From contig CAVVAM010000011.1 in the NCBI GenBank assembly GCA_963746265.1, positions 310,001-374,000 on the forward strand: DNA of 64,000 nt, given 5' to 3'. Source of the DNA: Ilumatobacter sp963746265. Its GTDB lineage: Bacteria > Actinomycetota > Acidimicrobiia > Acidimicrobiales > Ilumatobacteraceae. The notes beneath the pieces are model-generated. The model saw only the letters and a program-made list of their open reading frames with translations, made no database searches and was not told the origin of the DNA. Shown one piece after another: positions 32,501 to 41,541 of the stretch (its first letter is position 1; every line of letters starts with the position of its first letter). The position numbers were made by a program, and so were the translations under genes.

Positions 32501-34024
32501 TCAACCGATCGAGGTGCTCCGGTCCGCCCAGAACGGGTCGCGCAGCTCACGCTTGAGAACCTTGCCCGGTCCGGACTTCGGGAGCGGATCGGAGCGGAAC
32601 TCCACGCTTCGGGGAACCTTGTACCCGGCGATGCGCGAGCGACAGTGGTCGATGAGCGTGGTCGCATCGAGATCGTCGGGTGCACCGTCGCGGAGGACGA
32701 CCACGGCGTGCACGGTCTCACCCCACGATTCATCCGGGATGCCGAACACGGTCGCCTCCAGCACCGCGGGATGGGTGTAGAGCGCATCTTCGACCTCGGT
32801 GCAGTAGACGTTCTCGCCGCCGGAGATGATCATGTCCTTTGACCGGTCGAGCAGGAACAGGTATCCCGCGTCGTCGACCCGGCCGACGTCGCCGGTCCAG
32901 TACCACCCGTCACGCAGTGCCGCTTCCGTCTGCTCCGGCTTGTTCCAGTATCCCGCCATCACGTTGGCCCCGCGCACGGTCACCTCGCCGACTTCGTCGA
33001 CCGGGGCCGGTCGACCGTCGCTGCGGCGGATGACGACCTGGCATCCCATCACCGGATGGCCCGCCGAGCGACCACGCTCGACGTCGATCAGCGCCAGCTC
33101 GTTGCGCAAGCCGGTGACGATCGGGGAGGTCTCGGTGGCGCCGTAGACGTGCACGAACTCGGTGGCCGGAAATGCGTCCGCTCCCCGACGGACGACTTCC
33201 AGCGCGATCGGCGACCCACCATGCGCGTAGAGGCGCAGTCGACCGACGTCACGGGGCCGCGCCAGTTGCTCCTCGACGGAGGCGGCGACCATGGTCGGCA
33301 CACCCAGGGTCTGGGTGATGCGTTCGTGCTCGAGCAGGTCGAGCATCGCGCCGGGTTCGAAGGCGGGCATGATGATCTGTGTCGCTCCGAGGAAGATCGT
33401 CTGCAGCACGCTGACCGAGCCTGCGGCGTGGAACATCGGCGCCATGATCAGGTACCGATCGTCGCCGGTCATCGGCTGTGCGAACTGGATGTTCCAGGCA
33501 TTCGCGATCAGGTTGCGGTGCGTGAGCATCACACCCTTGCTGAGACCGGTCGTGCCGCCGGTGTAGAACAGCCCGGCCAGGTCGTTCTCGTCGACCGAGT
33601 CGGCCCGGAACGGCACCGGTGTCGCTGCCGCGATGAGCTGCTCGTACTCCCCGTCGTCGATGCGGATCACACGTTCGACGAGGTCGGCCAGCGCGCCCGG
33701 ATCGCGGTCGCAGACGAGGATCCGTGCACCCGAGTCCTCGATCGCGTAGGCGAGCTCGGGTTCGGCCCACCGGAAGTTGAGGGGGACCTGCACGAGCCCG
33801 GCCATGGGAACGCCGCAGTACAGCTCGGTGAAGGCGATCGAGTTGAACGAGAGGATCGCGACACGATCGCCGAGCTGGAGGCCCGTATCGAGCAGAACGT
33901 CATGCAGCCGGCGAAGCCGTTCGGCGAACTGCCGATACGTCAGGCGCCGTCCGTTGCACACGAGCGCCTCGTGGTCCGCTGCTACCGCAAGGGCCCGTTC
34001 GATGGGATCCAGGAAGGTCTGCAC
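32501..34024 (-). CDS. Acyl-CoA synthetase (AMP-dependent)
   Basis: 507 residues of the adenylate-forming family: P-loop FYTGGTTGLSKGVMLTHRN, VYGATETSP, WYWTGDVGRVDDAGY, DRSKDMIISGGENV and the catalytic C-terminal Lys in GPGKVLKREL. It activates a carboxylic acid, probably a fatty or aromatic acid, to the CoA thioester. It resembles the ligase at 59959-61518 but is distinct. Start GTG 34024; the glucosidase follows after 38 bp and carries its own operator. Confidence 0.9.
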   Translation of the reverse strand: MQTFLDPIERALAVAADHEALVCNGRRLTYRQFAERLRRLHDVLLDTGLQLGDRVAILSFNSIAFTELYCGVPMAGLVQVPLNFRWAEPELAYAIEDSGARILVCDRDPGALADLVERVIRIDDGEYEQLIAAATPVPFRADSVDENDLAGLFYTGGTTGLSKGVMLTHRNLIANAWNIQFAQPMTGDDRYLIMAPMFHAAGSVSVLQTIFLGATQIIMPAFEPGAMLDLLEHERITQTLGVPTMVAASVEEQLARPRDVGRLRLYAHGGSPIALEVVRRGADAFPATEFVHVYGATETSPIVTGLRNELALIDVERGRSAGHPVMGCQVVIRRSDGRPAPVDEVGEVTVRGANVMAGYWNKPEQTEAALRDGWYWTGDVGRVDDAGYLFLLDRSKDMIISGGENVYCTEVEDALYTHPAVLEATVFGIPDESWGETVHAVVVLRDGAPDDLDATTLIDHCRSRIAGYKVPRSVEFRSDPLPKSGPGKVLKRELRDPFWADRSTSIG

Positions 34025-34071
34025 GAGTCGATCATGTCATCCGTGCACTGACACCGTCGACCCTCGACGAC

Positions 34072-34077
34072 TAACCT
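34072..34077 (+). promoter_or_regulatory. Putative -10 box (TAACCT) of a leaderless transcript
   Basis: TANNNT hexamer nine bases before the ATG at 34087. Confidence 0.45.
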
Positions 34078-34086
34078 GGCGGGTCG

Positions 34087-34299
34087 ATGACGCAGGAGCA
34101 GACGCCGAAGAAGGGGATCACGCCCCCCAAGGGCAAGCCGACCCGCTCACGGAGGGCGGTCGAGTCGAATGATCGGGTGTTCGGCCCGACGGCGCAGTGG
34201 ATCGCGGCAGCGTTCCTCGTGGCCCTGATCTTCATCACGATCATCGTGCTGTTCGACGGTGGCGACTTCAACCCCTTCAACGGCGGCCAGAGCGGCTGA
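34087..34299 (+). CDS. Small single-pass membrane protein
   Basis: 70 residues: a basic, Pro- and Lys-rich N-terminal half, one strong membrane helix (about 37-57) and a short Gly/Asn-rich end. No family recognised. The positive-inside pattern predicts the N-terminus in the cytoplasm. A TAACCT box nine bases before the ATG supports expression. Confidence 0.65.
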   Translation: MTQEQTPKKGITPPKGKPTRSRRAVESNDRVFGPTAQWIAAAFLVALIFITIIVLFDGGDFNPFNGGQSG

Positions 34300-34308
34300 T
34301 CAGCTCGC

Positions 34309-34959
34309 TCAGCCGCCGATCGGGTCGCTGTCGCACTGGATGAAATCGGCGACGTTCTGTGCGTGCTGGGCGTACACCGACGCGATGTCGCCCTCGGGGG
34401 AGTCGTCGATCCTCGCCGCCCACAGGTCGCGCTGGGCGATGACGCCGTCGCATCCCGACTCGAACGCGATGTCCACGGTCTGCTGCACGACCGCGGGGAC
34501 CTCCCCGACGAACTCGATGCCGTTCCCGGGACGGATCTCGATCGGTCGACCATCGACCGTGTCGCCCACGAACAGGAGGTCGACCAGCGTCGTCGGCGGA
34601 GCGGTGGTCGCCGGAGTGATCACCGTGGAACAGGTCGGTCCCGCCATCACCGCCTCATCGGTCGAGGTGGCACACCGGCGAGCCACGTAGGTGGCCGTGT
34701 CGTAGCCGATGCTGCTCGGGTAGCGGTCGAGCTCGGCCGTGAACGAATCGTACGAACGGCACACGATCAAGGCTCGATCGAGGAGACGGACCTGTGCGGA
34801 CGGTTCGCTCTCGGCAGATGCCTCGGCAACGAGCGAAGCGCACCCGGTCGATGCGTTGTCGTCCGAGGGTTGGCAGGCGCCGAGCGCGATCGATACCACG
34901 ACGACGAGCGACGGCACGGCGGTCGGTGGCAGGCGTCGCACCCGGTCATGTTGACGCAC
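34309..34959 (-). CDS. Putative lipoprotein of unknown function
   Basis: 216 residues with a signal segment and a good lipobox (ALGAC, Cys near 29). The mature protein has seven further Cys residues, a Thr/Pro-rich linker (about 115-125) and no recognised domain. GTG 34959 is the start that leaves a normal-length signal peptide. Convergent with the small membrane protein gene, nine bases apart. Confidence 0.7.
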   Translation of the reverse strand: MRQHDRVRRLPPTAVPSLVVVVSIALGACQPSDDNASTGCASLVAEASAESEPSAQVRLLDRALIVCRSYDSFTAELDRYPSSIGYDTATYVARRCATSTDEAVMAGPTCSTVITPATTAPPTTLVDLLFVGDTVDGRPIEIRPGNGIEFVGEVPAVVQQTVDIAFESGCDGVIAQRDLWAARIDDSPEGDIASVYAQHAQNVADFIQCDSDPIGG

Positions 34960-35055
34960 GCGGGGCGCCGATGCCAGTCTCCCCGCCGACGTGAGCAGCG
35001 CCCACCGATCCGAGAACGGGCATCACCGCGTCGCCCCGCTATCCTTCGCTGCGCC

Positions 35056-35127
35056 GGCGACGTGGCCGAGTGGCTGAGGCAACGGCCTGCAAAGCCGTCT
35101 ACGCGGGTTCGATTCCCGCCGTCGCCT
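35056..35127 (+). tRNA. tRNA-Cys (anticodon GCA)
   Basis: Acceptor GGCGACG pairs with CGTCGCC; anticodon stem CGGC/GCCG around CTGCAAA gives anticodon GCA; T arm GCGGGTTCGATTCCCGC. The CCA end is not encoded, unlike the tRNA-Gly in this window. Confidence 0.96.
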
Positions 35128-35134
35128 CCGGATG

Positions 35135-35163
35135 CAAGGGCTCCCGATCACCGGGGGCCCTTG
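35135..35163 (+). terminator. Hairpin terminator after tRNA-Cys
   Basis: Twelve-pair stem CAAGGGCTCCCG/CGGGGGCCCTTG with one G-T pair and a five-base loop, eight bases after the tRNA; no U tract. Confidence 0.75.
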
Positions 35164-35217
35164 TCGCGTCCCGGCCGGTTCTTCGCACAGCAGTGTGCGG
35201 GTGGGATCACTCGATCG

Positions 35218-37632
35218 TCACAGCACCGGCTGCCCGAGCGGACGACTCGAGATGCTGCCCACGACGACGGCCATCGAGTTGGTGCGCCGTCTCGCCGGCT
35301 CGCTCTCGCGCGTCGGCGTGTCGGCGACCGGTGCGGCCGATGGCGCGGGTTCGTCGGTCGTGGAACCGAACATCGACAGCGACGCCATCTCCTCCAATGC
35401 GACCATGGTCGATCGCATCGCGTCGGCGGGTACCGGGCGACTGATGAGGTAGCCCTGCGCCTTGTCGCAAGCCAGTTCGTTGAGGACCTGGAGCTGCTGC
35501 ACGGTCTCGACGCCTTCGGCCACCAGATCGAGCCCCATCGACTGGGCCATGGCGATGATCGTACGGACGAGTGAACGGTCGTTGCCCTCCTCGGCGATGC
35601 CGTTGACGAAGGCCCGGTCGATCTTGATGCGCTGGATCGGGAACTGCTGGAGCAGCGAGAGCGACGAGTATCCCGTGCCGAAGTCGTCCAGGGCGATGCG
35701 GACACCCATCTCACGGATCTCGCGGAGGGTGGTCTCGGCGATCTCGGGTTCTTCCAGCATCATCGACTCGGTCATCTCGAGCCACAGCAGGTTGGGTGGC
35801 ATGCCCGTGGCGTCGAGTGCACCTCGCACCACGGCTGCGAAGTCGGGGTCGGCGATCTGTCGCGGCGACACGTTGACCGAGATCGTGGTGGACGCGTCGA
35901 CGACCCCGTCGTCGATCCAGCCGCGGAGCTCGCTCAGCGCCTCGTGGAGGGCCCAGGCACCGAGTTCGCAGATGATGCCGGTCTCTTCGGCGATCGTGAT
36001 GAAGTCGCCGGGTGGTACGACCACGCCGCCGCGCTGCCATCGGATGAGCGCCTCGAAGCCGCAGATCGCGCCGCTGCGAGTATCGACGATCGGCTGATGG
36101 TAGAGATGCATCTCCTGACGACCGATGGAGCCGTGCAGGGCATGCTCCACGTCCATCCGGTGCGCGAGGTGTGACTGCATCGAGTCGTCGAACATTGCCA
36201 CGGTGCCGCGTCCTGCCGCCTTGGCCCGATGGGTGGCGATGTCGGCGCGTCGCATCAGCTCCTCGGCGCCGATGGTGCGGTTGCGGGGAGCGACGGCGAC
36301 GCCGAAGCTGGCGGTCACGAAGACGCTGTTCTCGCCGACTCGGAACGGAGCGGCGAGGGCTTCGCGGACCGACTCGACACGTTCTTGGGCATCGGCTGAC
36401 GAGGTCGTCGTGGCATCCACGATCACGAAGTCGTCACCACCCGACCGGGCGACCACACCGCCGTATGCCGAAGCAGCGTCCGAGAGCCGCTCGGCGACGA
36501 TCACCAGGACTTCGTTGGCTTCGTCGTGGCCGAGGCTGTCGTTGATGTTCTTGAACCGATCCAGGTTCAGCTGGATGATCGTCGGTCGGAACTCCGATCT
36601 CCAGGTGGCTTCCAGGACGTCCTCCACCTCGCTCAGGAAGCGGGCCCGAGTGGGGAGTTTGGTGAGGTCGTCGAGGTGGAGCCGGGTGACGAGCGCCTCG
36701 TGGGCGCCCTCATGGCTGCGCACGGCCACGAACAGTCGAATGCTCACGCTGCACACGAGCGCGAGCAGGAACGACACGCGGACCAGGACGTCGACCCCCT
36801 CGAAGGGTGCGAGTGAGGCGACGAGCACGCCGGGCACGATCAGGCAGGCGCCCGTGAGGGTGAGGCGGAACGGGGTGTAGGCGGCGGTCGGAACCGCCGA
36901 ACGCACCGGTGAGAGCATCGCCGGTGCATCGGAGTGCGAGAGACCGGCACAGAGCAGGGCGAACGCTGCTGCGAACAGTGCTGTCTCGCGGTCGTGGCCG
37001 ACGTTCGCCAGACCGACCAGCTCGAACGCCGAGGCGGTCGCGCCGACGAGGTTGATCCAAGCGGCTGCGGCGATGAACTGCATCGAGCGGTTCGTCCGGA
37101 GGCCGGTGAACAGCAGATCGACGATGAACGTGAACAGCAGCGCTGCGATCGGCATCGAGAGCGTCGCTCCGATGGCCCTGATCGGCTCCATGTCGTCGAC
37201 GAAGATCAAACGGCTGGTGACCACGATCCACACCGACAGGGCCGATCCGAGCGCGACGGTGATGAGATCGATGCCGTCGCGTTCGTCGAGACGGCCGCGT
37301 CGAACGCGGATGGCCAGGGCCAAGATCGTGAGCAACGCTGCACCGACGACGAGGTCGATGGCGGCGCCGAGCAGATCCGGTGATGACGCTCGGCTGTCGA
37401 TGATCCCGACGTCGAACAGGATCACGCTCAATCCACTGACGAACACGGCGACGATGAACATCCACGGCATCCGGTTCACGGCTCGCGCGATGATGCACGC
37501 AGTCAGTCCCATCGCGCCCAGGATGATGCTCCACACCGGTGGGTGAAGCGTGTCGAACCCGATGCTGGCCACGATGAGCGCGATCGCACAGGCCACGAAC
37601 AGCCAGGGTGCGAATCGGAGGGCTCGATGCAT
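35218..37632 (-). CDS. Membrane GGDEF-EAL protein (cyclic di-GMP turnover)
   Basis: 804 residues: about nine membrane helices (1-300), a GGDEF domain with active-site variant SGGDDF, and an EAL domain with EALIRW, NVSPRQI, LEMTESMM, DDFGTGYSSL and KIDRAFV. The EAL motifs needed for cyclic di-GMP hydrolysis are present; the GGDDF site may be weakly active or bind GTP. A disordered Pro/Ser tail ends the protein. ATG 37632 (GAGGA about ten bases upstream) is preferred to the open frame reaching 37701, which has no ribosome site. Probably a membrane-sensed phosphodiesterase. Confidence 0.88.
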   Translation of the reverse strand: MHRALRFAPWLFVACAIALIVASIGFDTLHPPVWSIILGAMGLTACIIARAVNRMPWMFIVAVFVSGLSVILFDVGIIDSRASSPDLLGAAIDLVVGAALLTILALAIRVRRGRLDERDGIDLITVALGSALSVWIVVTSRLIFVDDMEPIRAIGATLSMPIAALLFTFIVDLLFTGLRTNRSMQFIAAAAWINLVGATASAFELVGLANVGHDRETALFAAAFALLCAGLSHSDAPAMLSPVRSAVPTAAYTPFRLTLTGACLIVPGVLVASLAPFEGVDVLVRVSFLLALVCSVSIRLFVAVRSHEGAHEALVTRLHLDDLTKLPTRARFLSEVEDVLEATWRSEFRPTIIQLNLDRFKNINDSLGHDEANEVLVIVAERLSDAASAYGGVVARSGGDDFVIVDATTTSSADAQERVESVREALAAPFRVGENSVFVTASFGVAVAPRNRTIGAEELMRRADIATHRAKAAGRGTVAMFDDSMQSHLAHRMDVEHALHGSIGRQEMHLYHQPIVDTRSGAICGFEALIRWQRGGVVVPPGDFITIAEETGIICELGAWALHEALSELRGWIDDGVVDASTTISVNVSPRQIADPDFAAVVRGALDATGMPPNLLWLEMTESMMLEEPEIAETTLREIREMGVRIALDDFGTGYSSLSLLQQFPIQRIKIDRAFVNGIAEEGNDRSLVRTIIAMAQSMGLDLVAEGVETVQQLQVLNELACDKAQGYLISRPVPADAMRSTMVALEEMASLSMFGSTTDEPAPSAAPVADTPTRESEPARRRTNSMAVVVGSISSRPLGQPVL

Positions 37633-37844
37633 GGACTTGGTTCCTCGGCGGAGCTGGGCGAATGGCGGTCCCCTGGGGTCATGCGTGGGGTTCCGGTGCA
37701 TCTATCGGTCGGAATCTCAAGTTTCCGTAGAAGAAACTCGAAATACCTGACGTGATCTCGACTCAGTGCTCAACCGGTGGTACCGGGGTTGCGTGGGAAG
37801 CGCTACCGTAGTGTCGATGAGCGCCGCCGGCGTCCGCTTCACGC

Positions 37845-38849
37845 ATGACCACCACTGACGCATCGACGACCGTCGTCGTGCCCGGAGCGCACTTGATGTC
37901 GGCGCTGTTGGGCCCCCGCGATCAGTACTTGCGGCGGATCGAGGGCCAGTTCCCCGACACCGAGGTCTCGGTGCGCGGCAACGAGATCTCGCTGCGGGGT
38001 GTCGACAGCGTCCAGGTCGGGCGCCTGTTCGAGGAGCTCGTCGGCCTGCTCGAGCGCGGCCACGAGCTCGACGACCGCACGATCGATCGTTCGATCGGCA
38101 TGGTCCGCTCCGACGAACGGCCGACGGAGGTGCTGACGCATCAGGTCCTCAAGGGTGCCAAGGGGCGCAATGTCCGCCCGAAGACCGCCGGCCAGAAGCG
38201 GTACGTCGACGCCATCCGCAACAACATCATCACCTTCGGCATCGGGCCGGCGGGCACCGGCAAGTCCTGGCTGGCCGTCGCCATGGCCGTCCAGGCTCTC
38301 CAGGCCAAGCAGGTGCAGCGGATCATCCTGACCCGCCCGGCGGTCGAGGCCGGCGAACGCCTCGGCTTCCTCCCGGGCGACCTGATGGCCAAGATCGACC
38401 CGTACCTGCGCCCGCTGTACGACGCGCTGTACGACATGGTCGACCCGGAAGGCGCCGCCCGTCTCATCGAGCGTGGCACGGTCGAGGTCGCCCCGCTGGC
38501 GTTCATGCGTGGGCGCACGCTCAACAACAGCTTCATCATTCTCGACGAGGCGCAGAACACGACCCCCGAGCAGATGAAGATGTTCCTGACCCGCATCGGC
38601 TTCGGCTCGAAGGTCGTCGTCACGGGTGACGCGACCCAAGTCGACGTGCCCGACGGGCGCTCCGGCGTGAAGGGCCTGGAGCGGATCATCGGCGACGTCG
38701 ACGACCTCGCGTTCGTGCATCTCACCGGCGCCGACGTGGTGCGTCACCAGATCGTCGCCGACATCGTCGCGGCCTACGAACGCACCTCCGAGGCCGGCGA
38801 CGCATCGCGACGACCCAAACCGTCGCGAGGAGCTGCCGCCGGTGGCTGA
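37845..38849 (+). CDS. phoH: PhoH-family ATPase
   Basis: 334 residues. The nucleotide-binding loop is GIGPAGTGKSWLA (about 133-145) and the Walker B region is FIILDEAQNTTPEQ; VTGDATQVD follows, the standard PhoH order. PhoH-like proteins are linked to RNA metabolism; here the gene overlaps ybeY by eight bases, the usual actinobacterial arrangement tying it to 16S rRNA maturation and quality control. The ATG at 37845 follows a 212-bp gap after the divergent GGDEF-EAL gene. Confidence 0.95.
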   Translation: MTTTDASTTVVVPGAHLMSALLGPRDQYLRRIEGQFPDTEVSVRGNEISLRGVDSVQVGRLFEELVGLLERGHELDDRTIDRSIGMVRSDERPTEVLTHQVLKGAKGRNVRPKTAGQKRYVDAIRNNIITFGIGPAGTGKSWLAVAMAVQALQAKQVQRIILTRPAVEAGERLGFLPGDLMAKIDPYLRPLYDALYDMVDPEGAARLIERGTVEVAPLAFMRGRTLNNSFIILDEAQNTTPEQMKMFLTRIGFGSKVVVTGDATQVDVPDGRSGVKGLERIIGDVDDLAFVHLTGADVVRHQIVADIVAAYERTSEAGDASRRPKPSRGAAAGG

Positions 38850-39360
38850 TCCGTCCAGTCCCACCGGCATCGGCGTGCCGTGTCAGGTCGTCGTCGCCGA
38901 CGAGCAGACCGACGTCGATGTCGACACGGCCCGCTGGCGCGATCTCGCCCGGGCGGTGCTGCGGTCGGAGGGTCGGGTCGGCGAGCTCACGCTCACCTTC
39001 GTCGATCGTGCCGAGATCACGGCGTTGAACGCCGAGCACATGGGTCGGTCCGGTCCGACGGACGTGCTGTCGTTCCCGCTCGACGGCGATCCCGACGAGG
39101 TCCCTGCCGGTCCGGTGCTGCTCGGTGACGTGGTGATCTGCCCGGCCGTCGCTGCCGAGGCAGCACCCGACCACGCCGGCAGCCTCGATGACGAGCTCGC
39201 GCTCCTGACGGTGCACGGAGTGCTCCACGTGCTCGGCCACGATCATGCGGCACCCGACGAACGAGCCGAGATGCGAGCCCGCGAGATCCGGCATCTGGTC
39301 GAGCATCACTGGCGCGGTCCCTCCCCGGTCGGCTTCCGACAGGAGCACTCCGACGCATGA
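38842..39360 (+). CDS. ybeY: Endoribonuclease YbeY
   Basis: 172 residues with the zinc-binding signature HGVLHVLGHDH (about 127-137) and the LNAEHMGRSGPTDVLSFPL stretch. YbeY trims the 16S rRNA 3' end and takes part in ribosome quality control. GTG 38842 overlaps phoH by eight bases and its stop overlaps the next ATG, so phoH, ybeY and the CNNM gene are one transcript. Confidence 0.95.
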   Translation: MADPSSPTGIGVPCQVVVADEQTDVDVDTARWRDLARAVLRSEGRVGELTLTFVDRAEITALNAEHMGRSGPTDVLSFPLDGDPDEVPAGPVLLGDVVICPAVAAEAAPDHAGSLDDELALLTVHGVLHVLGHDHAAPDERAEMRAREIRHLVEHHWRGPSPVGFRQEHSDA

Positions 39361-40682
39361 CGGCGCTGATCGCCGCACAACTCCGGGGCATCGACCTGTT
39401 CATCCTGGCCGTCATCGTGTCCCTGTTGTTCGTGCTCGTCTTCCTGGCCGTCGCGGAGATGGGTCTGGCGAAGATGACCAAGCCGAAAGCGGCTGCGCTC
39501 GCCGACGAAGGTCGCAAGGCGGGGCCCGCGCTCGTGCGACTCGTCGACGAGCCCGAGCGTTGGGTCAACCCGCTGCTCCTCACCGTCAACATCTGTCAGA
39601 CCGTGCAGGCCACCCTCACCGGCATCGTGTCCGCGCACCTGTTCGGCGCGTGGGGTGTCGTCGTCGGTGTGACCCTGAACGTCATCGTGTTCTTCGTGCT
39701 GGCCGAGGCGGTGCCGAAGACCTACGCCGTGATCCATCCCGAACGTGCGGCCCTGATCACCGCCCGTCCGATCAACGCGCTCGTGGGGTTCTCGGTATTG
39801 CGGTTGATCTCCCGCTCCCTGATCGGGTTGACGAACGTGATCGTTCGGGGCAAGGGGTTGAAACAGGGTCCCTTCGTCAGCGAGCAGGAGTTGCTCGGCA
39901 TCGTCGAGGCGGCTGCGCAAGACGAGGTGATCGAACACGAGGAACGGGAACTGATCGAGAGCATCATCGAGTTCGGCGACACGATCGCCCGTGAAGTCAT
40001 GCTCCCCCGACCCGACATGGTCATCATCCCGAACGAGGCCACGATCTCGACGTCGCTGGACCTCGCGATCGCCAACGGGTTCAGTCGCCTGCCGGTTTTC
40101 GGTCCGGGCGACGACGACATCATCGGGCTCGCCTACACGAAGGACCTGATCCGGGCCGAACGTGAGGGCCGCGGTGATCTGTCGGTGCTCGATCTCGTGC
40201 GACCGGTGCGATTCATTCCCGAGAACAAGCCGGTCAGCCGCCTGATGCGCGAGATGCAGGCCGGCAAGTTCCACCTGGCGATCGTCGCCGACGAGTACGG
40301 CGACGTCGCGGGCCTCATCACCCTCGAGGACTGCCTCGAAGAGCTGGTGGGCGAGATCGTCGACGAGTACGACATCGAGGGTGCCCAGATCGAACAGCTT
40401 CCCAACGGGGACTTCCTGGTCGACGGCGGCATCTCGATCGACGAGCTGAACGAGGTCGTCGATGGCGATCTTCCCGATGACGATTGGGACACGATCGGCG
40501 GGCTCGTGTTCAGCACGCTCGAGCACGTGCCCAGCCCCGGCGAGGAGCTCGAGTTCGAGGGGTGGCACTTCACTGCCGAAGAGGTCGAGGGGCGCCGGAT
40601 CCGGCTCGTGCGCGTTCGACGCCTCGGACCCGTCGAGGACGCCGCCGCTGCCGACGCCGCCGACGCGAACGCCACGAGCTGA
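39357..40682 (+). CDS. CNNM/CorC-type hemolysin-family transporter
   Basis: 441 residues: an N-terminal DUF21 domain with about four membrane helices (1-150), a CBS pair (MLPRPDMVIIP, ... VSRLMREMQAGKFHLAIV; about 205-325) and a C-terminal CorC/HlyC domain (VDGGISIDELNEV). Proteins of this class are thought to move magnesium or related cations. Coupled to ybeY by ATGA. In other actinobacteria era commonly follows this gene; here era is 21 kb away. Confidence 0.92.
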   Translation: MTALIAAQLRGIDLFILAVIVSLLFVLVFLAVAEMGLAKMTKPKAAALADEGRKAGPALVRLVDEPERWVNPLLLTVNICQTVQATLTGIVSAHLFGAWGVVVGVTLNVIVFFVLAEAVPKTYAVIHPERAALITARPINALVGFSVLRLISRSLIGLTNVIVRGKGLKQGPFVSEQELLGIVEAAAQDEVIEHEERELIESIIEFGDTIAREVMLPRPDMVIIPNEATISTSLDLAIANGFSRLPVFGPGDDDIIGLAYTKDLIRAEREGRGDLSVLDLVRPVRFIPENKPVSRLMREMQAGKFHLAIVADEYGDVAGLITLEDCLEELVGEIVDEYDIEGAQIEQLPNGDFLVDGGISIDELNEVVDGDLPDDDWDTIGGLVFSTLEHVPSPGEELEFEGWHFTAEEVEGRRIRLVRVRRLGPVEDAAAADAADANATS

Positions 40683-40728
40683 TCGTCGCCGACCGGCCGA
40701 CTGATCGTCGTCGTCGTCGGTGGAGGGC

Positions 40729-40734
40729 TACCTT
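40729..40734 (+). promoter_or_regulatory. Putative -10 box (TACCTT) of a leaderless transcript
   Basis: TANNNT hexamer seven bases before the ATG at 40742. Confidence 0.5.
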
Positions 40735-40741
40735 GCCGGTC

Positions 40742-41488
40742 ATGCAGGTCTCGATGGAGGGCAAGGTCGCACTCGTCACGGGGGCCTCGAAGGGGATCGG
40801 GAAAGCGATCGCACAGGGGCTCGCCGATGCCGGGGCGAGCGTGATGCTCTCGTCACGCAAGATCGACCGACTCGAGGCCGCTGCGGCCGACATCGGCGGC
40901 GACACGGCCGTGTACGCCGCCAACGCCGGGGACATCGACGCCGCCGAGGCCTGCGTCGCCGCAACGATCGAGCGCTTCGGCGGTCTCGACATCCTCGTCA
41001 ACAACGCCGCGACCAACCCGCATTACGGCGCCACGCTCGACGTCGATCCCGGTCAGTTCGACAAGACGTTCCAGGTCAACCTGCGTGGACCGCTCTACTG
41101 GGCTCGCGCAGCTCACCGGCAGGCACTCGCCGACCGACCTGGGGTGATCATCAACATCGCGTCCGTCGGGGGCCTGCGTGTCGGCCCCGGACTGGGGGTC
41201 TACCGGCTGACCAAGGCTGCGCTGATCCACCTCACGAAACAGCTCGCGCACGAACTCGGGCCCACCCGCGTCGTCGGGATCGCACCCGGTCTGGTGGTCA
41301 CCGACTTCGCCGCGGCGCTGGTCGACAGTTACGGCGATCAGCTGGCCGATGCGCTGCCGCTCGGGCGGCTCGGCAAGCCGGAGGACATCGCCGACCTGGC
41401 GGTGTTCCTGGCGTCGGACAAGGCATCGTGGATCACCGGTGACACGTACGTCATCGACGGAGGCGCGGGCGTCCGCGGCGACGGCTGA
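40742..41488 (+). CDS. Short-chain dehydrogenase/reductase
   Basis: 248 residues with a classical SDR set: TGASKGIG cofactor loop (about 14-21), NNAAT, catalytic Ser in NIASVGG and YxxxK in YRLTK. The GxxxGxG spacing and Arg near the end of the second strand (SSRK) favour NADPH. Substrate cannot be told. Probably leaderless from the TACCTT box. Confidence 0.93.
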   Translation: MQVSMEGKVALVTGASKGIGKAIAQGLADAGASVMLSSRKIDRLEAAAADIGGDTAVYAANAGDIDAAEACVAATIERFGGLDILVNNAATNPHYGATLDVDPGQFDKTFQVNLRGPLYWARAAHRQALADRPGVIINIASVGGLRVGPGLGVYRLTKAALIHLTKQLAHELGPTRVVGIAPGLVVTDFAAALVDSYGDQLADALPLGRLGKPEDIADLAVFLASDKASWITGDTYVIDGGAGVRGDG

Positions 41489-41541
41489 GCGGGCTCGCGG
41501 ATCGGCGGCGCACGACGTCCTGCCGAGCACGGCCGTCTTCG

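Noticed and set aside
37845..38870. Long minus-strand frame opposite phoH
   Set aside because: Complete overlap with a well-supported gene and no domain signature.
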